Assembly: GCA_023384135.1 (NCBI GenBank)
Contig: JAHDXS010000002.1
Location: forward strand, 744,001 to 808,000
Reading direction: 5' to 3'
Source: Alphaproteobacteria bacterium
GTDB taxonomy: Bacteria > Pseudomonadota > Alphaproteobacteria > Micavibrionales > Micavibrionaceae
DNA: 64,000 bases
This document shows, in pieces, positions 35,392-44,138 of this stretch. The notes beneath the pieces were generated by a model. The model ran no database searches and was not told the DNA's origin. It was given only the letters and a program-made list of their open reading frames with translations. Within the stretch, counting starts at the first letter, position 1. Each line of letters begins with the position of its first letter. The translations under genes were made by a program, and so were the position numbers.

Positions 35392-36162
35392 ATGGCCGAA
35401 GAAGTATTGCTAGACACCCCTTCAGGGGAAAAGATCAGTGCGCTCATTAGCAAACCGGTGGATCCAGCCGCCCAGCAACCGAGCGAACGAACTCTTGTCA
35501 TCATGGCTCACGGTTTCCCGGGCGAAAAAAACAGCCATAACGACATATTCGGCGGACTTGAGCGTGTGCTCATGGAATCGGGCCTTCATTCCGTCCGTTT
35601 CGATTTCCGGGGCTGTGGCGCGAGCGACGGGCGCAGCGAAAATTTTACGCTTAATACCGCATGCGACGATCTACATGTGATTCTTAAATGGGCCAAGAAG
35701 CAGGGCTACAAACGCCTAGCCTACATCGCCGAAGGCTTGGGCGTAAGCGCCGCACTGCTCAATCTCCCACCCAATTTGGCCTTTATGATTCTCCTCTGGC
35801 CCGTCCTGGACCCCAAAACATTATTCGAGCAAGCGCTGGCTGAAGATAAGGACGCCGCGATGCAGGGTATAAGTTTGGGGCTGATTGACTCTCTTCAAAA
35901 TGCCGATACTTCGGGTGGCCTGATCAAGCTGAACGTACCCTTGCTGATTTTGCACGGCGCCAAGGACAAACAGGTTCCGATCAGTCAGCTGGACGTTCTC
36001 AGAAAGCATTTTAGGGGCCCCCGGGCGGAAATCACCACCTTCGAGGATGGGGAACATGGGCTTTTGGCCACCGCGCACCGCCAGATGGTCTTCCACCACG
36101 CCCGCTTGTTCGCCAGCCGCTATGGCCGCCAGGCCCCTCTGAAAATTGCAGAAAAAGCTTGA
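35392..36162 (+). CDS. Alpha/beta-hydrolase-fold protein lacking the usual nucleophile
   Basis: 256 residues with the alpha/beta hydrolase layout: the oxyanion strand LVIMAHGFPGEKNSH, SVRFDFRGCGASDGRSEN, a LLILHGAKDKQVP acid strand and a late EDGEHGL with the catalytic His. The nucleophile elbow, usually GxSxG, reads AEGLGVSA, so the expected Ser is Gly. It may be non-catalytic or use another residue. ATG 35392 opens at the first conserved strand; an in-frame extension to 35149 overlaps the divergent gene and is rejected. Confidence 0.8.
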   Translation: MAEEVLLDTPSGEKISALISKPVDPAAQQPSERTLVIMAHGFPGEKNSHNDIFGGLERVLMESGLHSVRFDFRGCGASDGRSENFTLNTACDDLHVILKWAKKQGYKRLAYIAEGLGVSAALLNLPPNLAFMILLWPVLDPKTLFEQALAEDKDAAMQGISLGLIDSLQNADTSGGLIKLNVPLLILHGAKDKQVPISQLDVLRKHFRGPRAEITTFEDGEHGLLATAHRQMVFHHARLFASRYGRQAPLKIAEKA

Positions 36163-36265
36163 TTCGACCTCTCCAGGGCTGCTATAAACCGCTACTCAAA
36201 AGAGCGGTCTGGCTGAAATCGGCATGCCTCGACTGCGTGGTTTAATGATAATTTAGGAGAAGAAA

Positions 36266-36514
36266 ATGCCGAAAATGAAAACGCACTCAAGCGCCAAAAA
36301 GCGCTTTAAAGTGACATCGAAAGGCAAGGTTAAGGCTAAGCAGTCCCACTCTCGCCACATGATGATGAACAAGCCCAAATCCATGAAACGCAAGGCGCGC
36401 GGCATGGATGTCTTGTGCGATGCCGATGCAACGATCGTTCTGCGCAATTTCCTGCCCAACAGCCGCAAGCGCAAAAGAAAGCCGGCCGCTAAAAAACAAG
36501 AAGGAGCACAATAA
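36266..36514 (+). CDS. rpmI: 50S ribosomal protein L35
   Basis: Short, very basic protein beginning [21 protein letters not shown], typical of L35. At 82 residues it is longer than the usual 65 because of a Lys-rich C-terminal tail. TAGGAG lies before the ATG. The stop overlaps the rplT start by one base. infC, often the first gene of this operon, is not upstream here. Confidence 0.96.
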   Translation: MPKMKTHSSAKKRFKVTSKGKVKAKQSHSRHMMMNKPKSMKRKARGMDVLCDADATIVLRNFLPNSRKRKRKPAAKKQEGAQ

Positions 36515-36891
36515 TGGCACGCGTTAAAGGGGGCCCCAGAGCCCACGCCAGACACCGCAAGGTGATCAAAAAAGCCAAAGGTTATTACGGCCGCCGGAAG
36601 AATTGCTTCCGCACCGCCGTTCAGGCCGTTGAAAAAGCAGGCCAGTACGCCTACCGCGACCGTCGCGCCAAGAAACGCAATTTCCGCGCTTTGTGGATTC
36701 AGCGGATCAACGCGGGCGCACGTCTGCACGGTCTGACCTACAGCCAGTTCATGCACGGCCTGAAGCTGTGCGCGATCGAGTTGGACCGCAAGGTTCTCTC
36801 TGATCTCGCGATCACCAGCCCGGGCGATTTCGAAACGCTGGCGAAACAGGCCCAGCAAGCCCTCGCAAACTCTGCGAAACAGGCGGCTTAA
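36514..36891 (+). CDS. rplT: 50S ribosomal protein L20
   Basis: 125 residues with the hallmark start [28 protein letters not shown] and [20 protein letters not shown]. It is needed for early 50S assembly and often autoregulates its operon. Coupled to rpmI. Confidence 0.97.
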   Translation: MARVKGGPRAHARHRKVIKKAKGYYGRRKNCFRTAVQAVEKAGQYAYRDRRAKKRNFRALWIQRINAGARLHGLTYSQFMHGLKLCAIELDRKVLSDLAITSPGDFETLAKQAQQALANSAKQAA

Positions 36892-36924
36892 GTCTACAGG
36901 CCTCAAAGCCTTCAACCCGTTTAT

Positions 36925-36959
36925 CTTACCCCCTTCTTATGATATAAGAAGGGGGTAAG
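36925..36959. terminator. Perfect 16-bp hairpin after rplT
   Basis: CTTACCCCCTTCTTAT (36925-36940), a GAT loop and its exact complement ATAAGAAGGGGGTAAG (36944-36959), followed by TGTCTTTTGG. Probably the rplT terminator. The perfect pairing and tiny loop are notable. Confidence 0.7.
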
Positions 36960-36982
36960 TGTCTTTTGGGGTTTTAGAGAAT

Positions 36983-37756
36983 ATGCTTTCAAATGTTATT
37001 CCCCTTGTCCGCCTTTTCGGGTTGGCGCTTTTCGGGCTGTTCTGTCTGTGTGGATCAGTTAAGGCGCAGGTGCCATCTGAAATTCTGGATATGGAGGGTA
37101 TACCCAAAATTCCGGGCGTCACGGCGCCGGCCGAGGGCGAAAAAAAGATCGTCAAAACTCATGTGACCCCGTTCTTCGTAAAGGGCTGGATCGCGGTAGC
37201 AGCCAACGAGATTTTCGCCTTCAACGCATCAAATTATTCAGAACGCCGCGATGAAAATATAAAATTATTTACCGAAACAGGAGCCAAATCCTTTTATCGG
37301 GGCATAGAAAATAACTTCATTAATGTCATAAGGCAGAAAGATCAGGACGTAAGAGGGTACATCGTCTCGCCCATCCTGTTGCTGGATCCCCAAGAGGACG
37401 GCTCGGACATTTATTGGGAGGCCAGCTTCGATTATGTGATGGAGTACACCTCAAAATCCGGAACCTCGTATCAGTTTCTGAACATAACCGTCGAAGTAAA
37501 AGACGAGAGCGACGAGTATGATGCCAAATTGGGATTGAATCGCTGGATATCCAAGATCGACCCTAAGCCGGTTTTCTGCCCGTGTAATGCCGAGGGCACA
37601 CCCAAAAAGGGCGAAACGCTGGGCGACAAACTGAAACGCCGCCTTGATCTCAAGGATGAGCCCCCTCCGGAGAAGCCGAAAATGCCGGATCCCATGGCCC
37701 CCTACCATGAATATATAGATCAGCAGGGCGGATCGCAGACCGAACCTTCGGAATGA
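36983..37756 (+). CDS. Secreted DotI/IcmL-like protein
   Basis: 257 residues from ATG 36983; a GTG at 36959 lies in the terminator hairpin and is less likely. A signal peptide (LFGLALFGLFCLCGSVKAQ) is followed by a domain whose pattern fits the DotI/IcmL/TraM C-terminal fold of type IVB secretion and conjugation machines: WIAVAANEIFAFNASNYSER, LFTETGAKSFYRGIENN and YWEASFDYVMEYTSKSG. No other Dot/Icm gene is in the window. The C-terminal 50 residues are Pro-rich. Tentative family call. Confidence 0.5.
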   Translation: MLSNVIPLVRLFGLALFGLFCLCGSVKAQVPSEILDMEGIPKIPGVTAPAEGEKKIVKTHVTPFFVKGWIAVAANEIFAFNASNYSERRDENIKLFTETGAKSFYRGIENNFINVIRQKDQDVRGYIVSPILLLDPQEDGSDIYWEASFDYVMEYTSKSGTSYQFLNITVEVKDESDEYDAKLGLNRWISKIDPKPVFCPCNAEGTPKKGETLGDKLKRRLDLKDEPPPEKPKMPDPMAPYHEYIDQQGGSQTEPSE

Positions 37757-38439
37757 GCGCCCGCAAGCTGGCGGTGTTCGACTGGAACGGAACCCTGATA
37801 GCCGACACCAAGCAGGCGTGGGTCGCCTCGAACGCCTGTCTGGAATTTTACGGCGTCCCGCCCATCACCCTTAAAAAACAGCGCGAGACCTTCGATTTCC
37901 CGATCATCCATTATTACAAGCGAAACGGCTGCGACATCGACAAGGTGCTCGAAACCCGCGAACAGGCGAACGTAATCTTCCAGAGCCTCTACGAAAAGCT
38001 CGCCGCCAACGTGCGCACAAGGCGCGGAGCGCGCGATCTTCTGGAGTGGCTGCGCGGACACAACGTGACCTGCATCATCCTGAGCAACTACCTGACGCAT
38101 AAGATCGAGCCGCAACTCGAAAGACTGAATCTGAAGGAGTTTTTCAGCTTCGTCAGCGCCAATAATTGCGACGGCACGACGATCCTGAGCGCGACCAACA
38201 AACTCGAACGCCTGTCAGAATTCATGGTCAAACGCGGCTACGGACCGCAAAACGCCTTCATCATCGGCGACAGCATGGAGGAGCCCGACATAGGCCGCAA
38301 GCTCGGCATAACCTCCATCGGCATCACGGGCGGATGCATCAGCGAGCCACGCCTACGCAAGGCGAACCCAGACTACACCATCGGCGCACTGCCGCAGGCC
38401 AAAACCATTCTCGGCAATCTCTGGAAACTCCCAGTATAA
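37753..38439 (+). CDS. HAD-superfamily phosphatase
   Basis: 228 residues with the HAD catalytic motif I FDWNGTL (Asp nucleophile and Asn in place of the common Asp), motif II TCIILSNY, and motif IV FIIGDSMEEPDIG. The alpha-helical cap between motifs I and II matches the phosphoglycolate phosphatase-like group. Substrate unknown. Its ATG overlaps the stop of the gene before it (ATGA). Confidence 0.85.
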   Translation: MSARKLAVFDWNGTLIADTKQAWVASNACLEFYGVPPITLKKQRETFDFPIIHYYKRNGCDIDKVLETREQANVIFQSLYEKLAANVRTRRGARDLLEWLRGHNVTCIILSNYLTHKIEPQLERLNLKEFFSFVSANNCDGTTILSATNKLERLSEFMVKRGYGPQNAFIIGDSMEEPDIGRKLGITSIGITGGCISEPRLRKANPDYTIGALPQAKTILGNLWKLPV

Positions 38440-38565
38440 CCGGTTCGCGCCGGAAAAATTCAAAAAAAACCATGCGTCCGCCGCATAGCGGAAATGCTGT
38501 TCTGCACAATGTTTTTCGCTCGCCTTTCGCGGTTCAAATTCGTTTAATAAAAAAAATAAACGGGT

Positions 38566-39285
38566 GTGGAATTGATGGAAATCATCGAGCCGAAAAATTT
38601 CCTGAATGCCTTCAATCACGTCAGCCAGGCGATGACCCTGAACGCGTCCGTGAAAAGCTTGGAGGGCGACGACGACACGGTTCTTGAAATTCATCGTCTG
38701 CTGCGGGACATGGGCCAGACGAAATTCGTGCAGATGACCAGAAAATCGGCGGACGCGATGGTCTCCGTGCCGCTCTACGCCGGAAACGGAATCGTCGTCA
38801 AGATCATCCCTCAAAACTATGCCGACCGCTCGACGTGCAGCCTCTTTAAACTGCCGCCCATTTCGGTGGATACGGTGGAGGGAAAGCACTGCGATTTTCA
38901 GATCAAAACCTACCCGTGGCTTTCGCCAAGGGGCGTGACGCAAGCATCAATTAATGAGATGCGCAGTTTGCTCAGCGGCGTTGGCCTCACTTTCAACGAG
39001 AACGAGGACACACCCACAAACATCCATCGGCTGCCAGACAAAAGCGGCACCTTGATCTCTGTAGACGAGGATATTTATCACGGCAGGCTCACCATACCCC
39101 AACTTTCGGAAGCTTGGGTTGACTACGTTCGCAGTATTTTCCCGATCTATGAAGAAGGCCGAATTCCGCCGCAAACCAAAGACACGGATTTTTCTTTCGT
39201 ATCCATCCACAACCCCGCCGCCAGATCCCTGGAATTCACGACCTGGTGGGCGCCCTGTGTCGAGCATAAGGCGCTTGAGTTCTGA
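38566..39285 (+). CDS. Tandem paralogue 1, possible degenerate kinase-fold protein
   Basis: 239 residues starting at GTG 38566 (ATG 38575 is an alternative). I do not recognise a named family. It is clearly paralogous to the next gene: LLRDMGQTKFVQMTRKS, YAGNGIVVKII, YPWLSPRGV, LPDKSGTLISVDEDIYH, PPQTKDTDF. The order of a VxxYAGxGIVxK strand, a hinge-like YPW..P and a NIHRL...ISVDED loop resembles kinase-fold proteins, but the HxDxxxxN loop is not conserved here (NENEDTPTN). No signal peptide. Confidence 0.65.
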   Translation: MELMEIIEPKNFLNAFNHVSQAMTLNASVKSLEGDDDTVLEIHRLLRDMGQTKFVQMTRKSADAMVSVPLYAGNGIVVKIIPQNYADRSTCSLFKLPPISVDTVEGKHCDFQIKTYPWLSPRGVTQASINEMRSLLSGVGLTFNENEDTPTNIHRLPDKSGTLISVDEDIYHGRLTIPQLSEAWVDYVRSIFPIYEEGRIPPQTKDTDFSFVSIHNPAARSLEFTTWWAPCVEHKALEF

Positions 39286-39420
39286 TCCGCCGGAACCCAT
39301 CCAAAAAACCCGAAAAACTCAAAAACAGCTAAACGATTGAAGAAAGCCCATTTTCTTCTGGACTTTGCCGTTCAACCGGGGTTACCTTCTGTAAAATAAA
39401 GAAAAAACCGGACAGGGAAA

Positions 39421-40200
39421 ATGTCGCCGGCCAGTTTAAGTAATTTCAGAACCGTGAGCGGGGTGCCTCAGGTACAGCCCGACGGTTTTCTGCAGGTATT
39501 CGCCGAGGCGAACATGTCCAACCCCATGAACGCAACCATCTCCCGTCTGGGCATGTCGGACGAGGATATTCTCAAGGTCCGTAGCGCGCTGCGCGACATG
39601 GGCCAGACCCGCTTCATCAACCTCTCGCGCAATTATCTCAATTCCGCCACCGTGCTGGCCATGTATGCGGGCGACGGCATCGTGGCCAAGGTCATCGGCG
39701 AACGGGAGCTCAGCCACGTCAACGACGTGATCTACCACGTACCGGCCCTGAGCAAGGAAGTGGTGGAAGGCCGCGACGAGCGCTTTCATATAAGGCTCTA
39801 CCCCTGGATACCACCCGGGAACGTCGATCAGGACGTCGTCAACACCTTCGCGCAGATGCTGCGGGGCTACGGCCTTGAATTCAACGCGGGCGACGCCCAC
39901 CCTAAAAACGTCCATACCCTGCCGGACCTGAAAGGCACGCGGATCGGAATCGACTCGCACATGTATCACGCCTCGAAATCCGGCCTGAACATCCCCGAAG
40001 ACGTTCTGGACGCATGGCACAGATATCTCCACACCCTGTATCCGATTTATGACGCGGGAAAGGTTCCGCCGCAGACACCGGAGACCAGCTTCGCGCCGAA
40101 ATCGCTGCACGATCCAAACGCAGGCCTGATCTCGTTCGACGATTACATGGGCCGCTCCGGCGGCCTTAGACCGCCTGAAACAGAACCCCTCACACTCTAG
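39421..40200 (+). CDS. Tandem paralogue 2, possible kinase-fold protein
   Basis: 259 residues, about 35-40% similar by eye to paralogue 1. It keeps a more kinase-like catalytic pattern: AMYAGDGIVAKVIGE (possible ATP-binding Lys), IRLYPWIPPG (hinge-like), then FNAGDAHPKNVHTLPD followed by TRIGIDSHMY, comparable to the HGDxHPxNV...D motifs of aminoglycoside-kinase-like enzymes. There is no glycine loop I can identify. The last 4 bases overlap the convergent giant gene. Function unknown. Confidence 0.65.
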   Translation: MSPASLSNFRTVSGVPQVQPDGFLQVFAEANMSNPMNATISRLGMSDEDILKVRSALRDMGQTRFINLSRNYLNSATVLAMYAGDGIVAKVIGERELSHVNDVIYHVPALSKEVVEGRDERFHIRLYPWIPPGNVDQDVVNTFAQMLRGYGLEFNAGDAHPKNVHTLPDLKGTRIGIDSHMYHASKSGLNIPEDVLDAWHRYLHTLYPIYDAGKVPPQTPETSFAPKSLHDPNAGLISFDDYMGRSGGLRPPETEPLTL

Positions 40201-43200
40201 AAATTCGGCTCCTGCCCCGCCTGTTCGCGGTGGGCGTTGAAGGGGCACTGATCGCATGCCGGAACCCCGCCCGTGCCGCTATCCGTATTGCCGTCGCTCC
40301 CGGAAAGGCGGGTCCTGCCGGAGCCGCCGCCCGGAGAAAGGCTCTGCCCGGCCTTGAGGTTAAAGCGCATCCAGCGCGAGGTAAAAGATTCAGCGGCCTT
40401 TTCCATGCGCTGCGTCAGGCGGCCCCACGCCGAAACGGGGTCGAACCCTGTTTTCTGATTCAGCAGGTCGGACGCGGCAAGGCCCGTGGGCATGATCCCG
40501 CGCCGTGCGAGATACCCCGCCGCCGCGCCCGCCGCCAGAAGCATGGCTCCGCCCCCGACATGGACGCCCAGAACATCCTCCCAGAAATTATAGACCAGGA
40601 ACGTCAGCGTGGTCACGGAGGCGGACAGCGCCGCCCCGGTGCCCGAAGACACCGCGTCCGTGAACCCGTTTCCGGCCCCGGCCATGTCCAGCGCCACCGC
40701 CCCCGCCGCCAGCCCCGAAAGGGCGATGACGGAGGTTTTGTTGGCGATCGGCTTGACGGCCTTTTTGACCGTGCGGGCGGAGTCGACCATCGCGCCCCAG
40801 ATATGGTTGGCGGCCAGCGCCGCCCGCGTTTTAGCGACCCCGGTCAGGGTCAGGGCCTGCCCGTCTTGATCCCGTCCGGCGGCCAGCCGGTCTCTTAGCG
40901 CATTCGTTCGCGCGTCGCGCTTCAGGCGCCCGAACCGCGCGTTAGCGAAGGAGAGCAGGTTGCTCCGCTCAGCCTCATCCGGCGCGTGGCCGGCCGCCGC
41001 AGCGTAGAGGGGCGAATCTCCTGCCAGAACCATCTGCGCCCCCGCCAGATCTTCGAGCGCGGATAAAATCTCGGTTTGCAGAGCGTCGCTGTTCCCGTCC
41101 GCTCCGAATTTTCGCAGCGCGATCCTCAGGCTGTTGATCCGCTCCACGACGAACACCTTCTTCCAAGGCTCGGCCGCGCCGATCTGGCTGGCGGCATGCG
41201 TCATGGCCAGATCGAACCCGTCGATTGCCCGCATCAGCGGCGGCAGCGTCTCGGCGTTGATCTCGAAGGTCTGCTTGAGCTTGCGCGACTGAATCTGCGC
41301 GGTTTTTTCGGGTGCCGCGACCGGAGTGTCGGAGATCGCAACGCGCTCCTGCGCCGCTTGCGCGAGCGCCAGAACGACGCAGCCGCCCGTATGCCGTTTC
41401 ACCGGGCCTTCGCACCGCGCGTCCGAACTCAGCATAACCGCCGGGATCATCACGGCGGGCATGGTGCTGGACGCGCCTTCGTAACGCACCCGCGCCGACT
41501 CGCCCTGCGAACCGTAGCCCAGAGCCGCGATCCGTTCGGACAAATGCGCGTTCTTTTTAAGATGCAGGATTTCCCCAAGACGATTTCCACCCTGCACGGC
41601 GAGATTGGTCATCGGCGAAAGCAGTTCGAAAATCCGGTTCGCGCCCCGGAAGCCGTGATTATAGCCCTTGGAGACCATGTACATCCAGAACGCCGCGTGG
41701 GAGAAGTTTTGAAAAAGATTGAGCTTGAAAAGCTGGTCCGCCATCGGCTTGATCACCTTGTCTGCCGCCTGCGCGAACGAGGCTTGCTCGTCCACGGGCA
41801 AGCCGACGAGATCATAAACCCACTGCACGCCGATCCGCAGCCCGTCCATGATCGACTGCGCGGGGCCGACCACGGCGTTATCGTACATGTAATGCTTGTA
41901 AAGCCCGAACGGCCCCATGTCCCAGTGCCAGTTCTGCACCTCCTGCGCCTCCTCGGGCAGGGTGGAAATGTCGATCGGCATTTCCGTGCCGTCGAACGTC
42001 ATGATCGTGTCGGTGGCGACTTGGGCGGCTTGCGTGTCCCCGCCGTTCATGACGTAAAGCGTGGTGGCCAGTGCCGCGAAGGTCGCGGCGACCCGGGGCG
42101 ACTCGCGGATGAAATTCACAACGTCCATCGTGAAGTCGATGGCCGTATCCACGCTGGCCTGCGCGGTGTTCGAGAGCGCGTTACCGCTATGCCCGATTGA
42201 TTTTTCAAGAACCGCCAGCGTTTGCGCGTATTCGTCCTTGAAGCCCCGCGCGGAAGTGAGCAGGCCCGAAGAGGTCGCGCCCTTGAACGTCTCACGCGCT
42301 TTCTGCAGATTGTCGGCCTGCGCCTCGTCGCCCGCCGTGCGCGCCGCCTTCTCCATTGTCTTCACGAATTGCTCGGAAAACGCAATCAGCGGCAGGAACT
42401 CGTGCGACAGCGCCTCAAGTTGAGCAGGCGTAACCGGCCCGCGCGCAGCCAAAGTGTCCATGACCGCGAGAAACACGCCGTATTCCTTCGAGAGCCCCGC
42501 CAGCGGGCTTTCGTGCCGCTCCATGAAATTGTATCGCGCCCAGAGCTTCTGCATGGCGTGCGAGTCCATAACCGGAGCGAGCGCGGACGTGCAGCGCATC
42601 ATGGCATAGAGCTGCTCGGTGCGGTCCTTGGGCTGGTCCTTCGACAGGCGGCGGAAGACGAACGAATGTTCAAGCGAGCGCGAGCGCTGCGTGATCGACT
42701 CCAGCTTCTGCTGTATCGCCTCCTCGAACTCCACGCGCTCCAGCAGCGGGCCGAGCGGCACCTTCATCATGGTCGCGCAGAAAATCTCAAGCTCCCGGGC
42801 GCTCATCGCCAACGTCGGCGTCTTGACCGCGTAACGGTTGCCCGTCGCCTTGTTGACCGCATCCCAGAACCGCGCGTTCAGGGCGTTCTGGTGTTTCCCG
42901 GCGTAAGGATCAAGCCCCAGCGTCCGGCGATCGAGATGAAACACGAATCCCTGCGCGGGGTCGATTGCGGTGCGGGGCAGGGTGCTTTGCGATTCAGCCG
43001 GATTGCCGATCTCCTGATGCCCAAGCCACCCGTCGGCGTCGCGCATCGCCTGCTCGGTCTTGGCATGGCACTCCGCCGTTTCATTGTCCAGCCCCGCGAA
43101 CGAGTCTGCGGGAATCTCGACCGACCCCTTCACGGCGAAGCGCAGCAGCCTGTGCAGTTCGACCCGGCGGACATGGTTGTCGTTCTTGGAGGATTCTTGA

Positions 43201-43442
43201 GACTCCGCGCTGACCCGCAGCGGCTGGTGCAGGAATTCAAGCGCGCGCCGGACCGTCTGGCGCGAGAGCGTCCCCTCGGAATTTTGTGCGAAGCCGGGCA
43301 AAAGCGTCGCGCTCCCCGCGTTCAGCCGGTATTGACCGCCCCCGGCGCTTTTGACCGTGATCCCGTACCGTTCCGCCGTCTCAAGAAGAGAGGAAGGGAA
43401 GGAAAACCGCCCGGCCGTGTCGATGGTGTGCGCGGTATTCAA
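40197..43442 (-). CDS. Giant orphan membrane protein, 1081 residues
   Basis: No recognisable domain. The N-terminal 450 residues are mostly helical and soluble. Hydrophobic stretches occur near residues 455-472 (VAATFAALATTLYVM) and in the C-terminal third (VIALSGLAAGAVALDMAG, ASVTTLTFLVYNFW, GGGAMLLAAGAAAGYLA). The tail is Gly/Ser-rich and ends with a CDQC pair. No signal peptide is obvious. It is 29 bases downstream of the periplasmic-protein gene and likely in its transcript, which starts at Fur-like sites. The size, helices and lack of homology would suit a secreted effector or pore-former, but this is speculation. Confidence 0.7.
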   Translation of the reverse strand: MNTAHTIDTAGRFSFPSSLLETAERYGITVKSAGGGQYRLNAGSATLLPGFAQNSEGTLSRQTVRRALEFLHQPLRVSAESQESSKNDNHVRRVELHRLLRFAVKGSVEIPADSFAGLDNETAECHAKTEQAMRDADGWLGHQEIGNPAESQSTLPRTAIDPAQGFVFHLDRRTLGLDPYAGKHQNALNARFWDAVNKATGNRYAVKTPTLAMSARELEIFCATMMKVPLGPLLERVEFEEAIQQKLESITQRSRSLEHSFVFRRLSKDQPKDRTEQLYAMMRCTSALAPVMDSHAMQKLWARYNFMERHESPLAGLSKEYGVFLAVMDTLAARGPVTPAQLEALSHEFLPLIAFSEQFVKTMEKAARTAGDEAQADNLQKARETFKGATSSGLLTSARGFKDEYAQTLAVLEKSIGHSGNALSNTAQASVDTAIDFTMDVVNFIRESPRVAATFAALATTLYVMNGGDTQAAQVATDTIMTFDGTEMPIDISTLPEEAQEVQNWHWDMGPFGLYKHYMYDNAVVGPAQSIMDGLRIGVQWVYDLVGLPVDEQASFAQAADKVIKPMADQLFKLNLFQNFSHAAFWMYMVSKGYNHGFRGANRIFELLSPMTNLAVQGGNRLGEILHLKKNAHLSERIAALGYGSQGESARVRYEGASSTMPAVMIPAVMLSSDARCEGPVKRHTGGCVVLALAQAAQERVAISDTPVAAPEKTAQIQSRKLKQTFEINAETLPPLMRAIDGFDLAMTHAASQIGAAEPWKKVFVVERINSLRIALRKFGADGNSDALQTEILSALEDLAGAQMVLAGDSPLYAAAAGHAPDEAERSNLLSFANARFGRLKRDARTNALRDRLAAGRDQDGQALTLTGVAKTRAALAANHIWGAMVDSARTVKKAVKPIANKTSVIALSGLAAGAVALDMAGAGNGFTDAVSSGTGAALSASVTTLTFLVYNFWEDVLGVHVGGGAMLLAAGAAAGYLARRGIMPTGLAASDLLNQKTGFDPVSAWGRLTQRMEKAAESFTSRWMRFNLKAGQSLSPGGGSGRTRLSGSDGNTDSGTGGVPACDQCPFNAHREQAGQEPNF

Positions 43443-43471
43443 GATAAACTCCGCTTGGGAAAAAACGCTGT

Positions 43472-44002
43472 TTACTGTCCGTTCGGCTCGGGCTCGGGAA
43501 TATTGCGCGCCTCATGGCAGCGCCGCATCGCATCGAGGATTTGCTCCCGGGGGATGCCGTGCCCGCCCCCGATCACCTCGCCTTTGCCGTTCAGAAGCGG
43601 CGTGTCCGTCAGGTGGCGGTACATGGTGACCGCTCCCGAAGGGCTGAGCCCCTCATTCTGTCTGAGGGGGGGCATTTCCCGCCCGGGAATCGACGGAAGC
43701 TGGTTATTGATCTCATAGAAAAACCGCAGCCGGGGCGCCAGAACAACGCGCCCGTTCCGGCGCGGATCGTTGACCGGGATCATGTCGTCAGGGTCGATGG
43801 TAACCGTCCGCCCTTGGGGGAAAGCCTGGGTGCGGAAGGTAACCGTGAATTCGTTGCCGGGCCGGTCCACGTAGCGCATATCCTCCTCCGTCACCGGGGC
43901 GAAAGGGTTTCTCTGGAACTTGTCCGTTTCCTGCGCGAAGGCGGCGGATATCGAAAGCGTAACGCTCAAGGCTGTGGCAGAGAGAAGGGATTTGGTACTC
44001 AT
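43472..44002 (-). CDS. Exported orphan protein with probable iron regulation
   Basis: 176 residues from ATG 44002 with a clear signal peptide (KSLLSATALSVTLSISAAFAQ). The mature protein is Pro/Arg-rich with one Cys (MRRCHEARNIPEPEPNGQ) and no family I know. An in-frame extension to 44047 would run into the operator region and is rejected. It is transcribed towards the giant gene and lies beside a set of Fur-like hexamers. Confidence 0.7.
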   Translation of the reverse strand: MSTKSLLSATALSVTLSISAAFAQETDKFQRNPFAPVTEEDMRYVDRPGNEFTVTFRTQAFPQGRTVTIDPDDMIPVNDPRRNGRVVLAPRLRFFYEINNQLPSIPGREMPPLRQNEGLSPSGAVTMYRHLTDTPLLNGKGEVIGGGHGIPREQILDAMRRCHEARNIPEPEPNGQ

Positions 44003-44046
44003 GGGTCTGGCTCCGCTTGGAAAGATGAATTGACTATTTGCGAACA

Positions 44047-44116
44047 ATTCTCATTATCTATTGACAGTGATAATCATTCCTATTATCTGTGTCAATTGAG
44101 ATTTATTCTCATTTTC
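44047..44116. promoter_or_regulatory. Fur-like operator cluster in a divergent promoter region
   Basis: GATAATCATTCCTATTATC (44069-44087) matches 14 of 19 bases of the Fur box. On the minus strand, GATAATGAGAAT (44047-44058) and GAAAATGAGAAT (about 44105-44116) are pairs of Fur-type hexamers. TTGACA at 44061-44066 is a likely -35 for the plus-strand gene, so Fur binding would block it. Binding is inferred. Confidence 0.6.
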
Positions 44117-44138
44117 ATTTTTTTTGCAGAGGTCGAAC

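Noticed and set aside
42222-43718. 498-codon plus-strand ORF opposite the giant orphan
   Set aside because: Arg-rich shadow-type composition. The minus-strand gene has normal amino-acid composition and plausible membrane segments, so it is preferred, though neither has known homologues.
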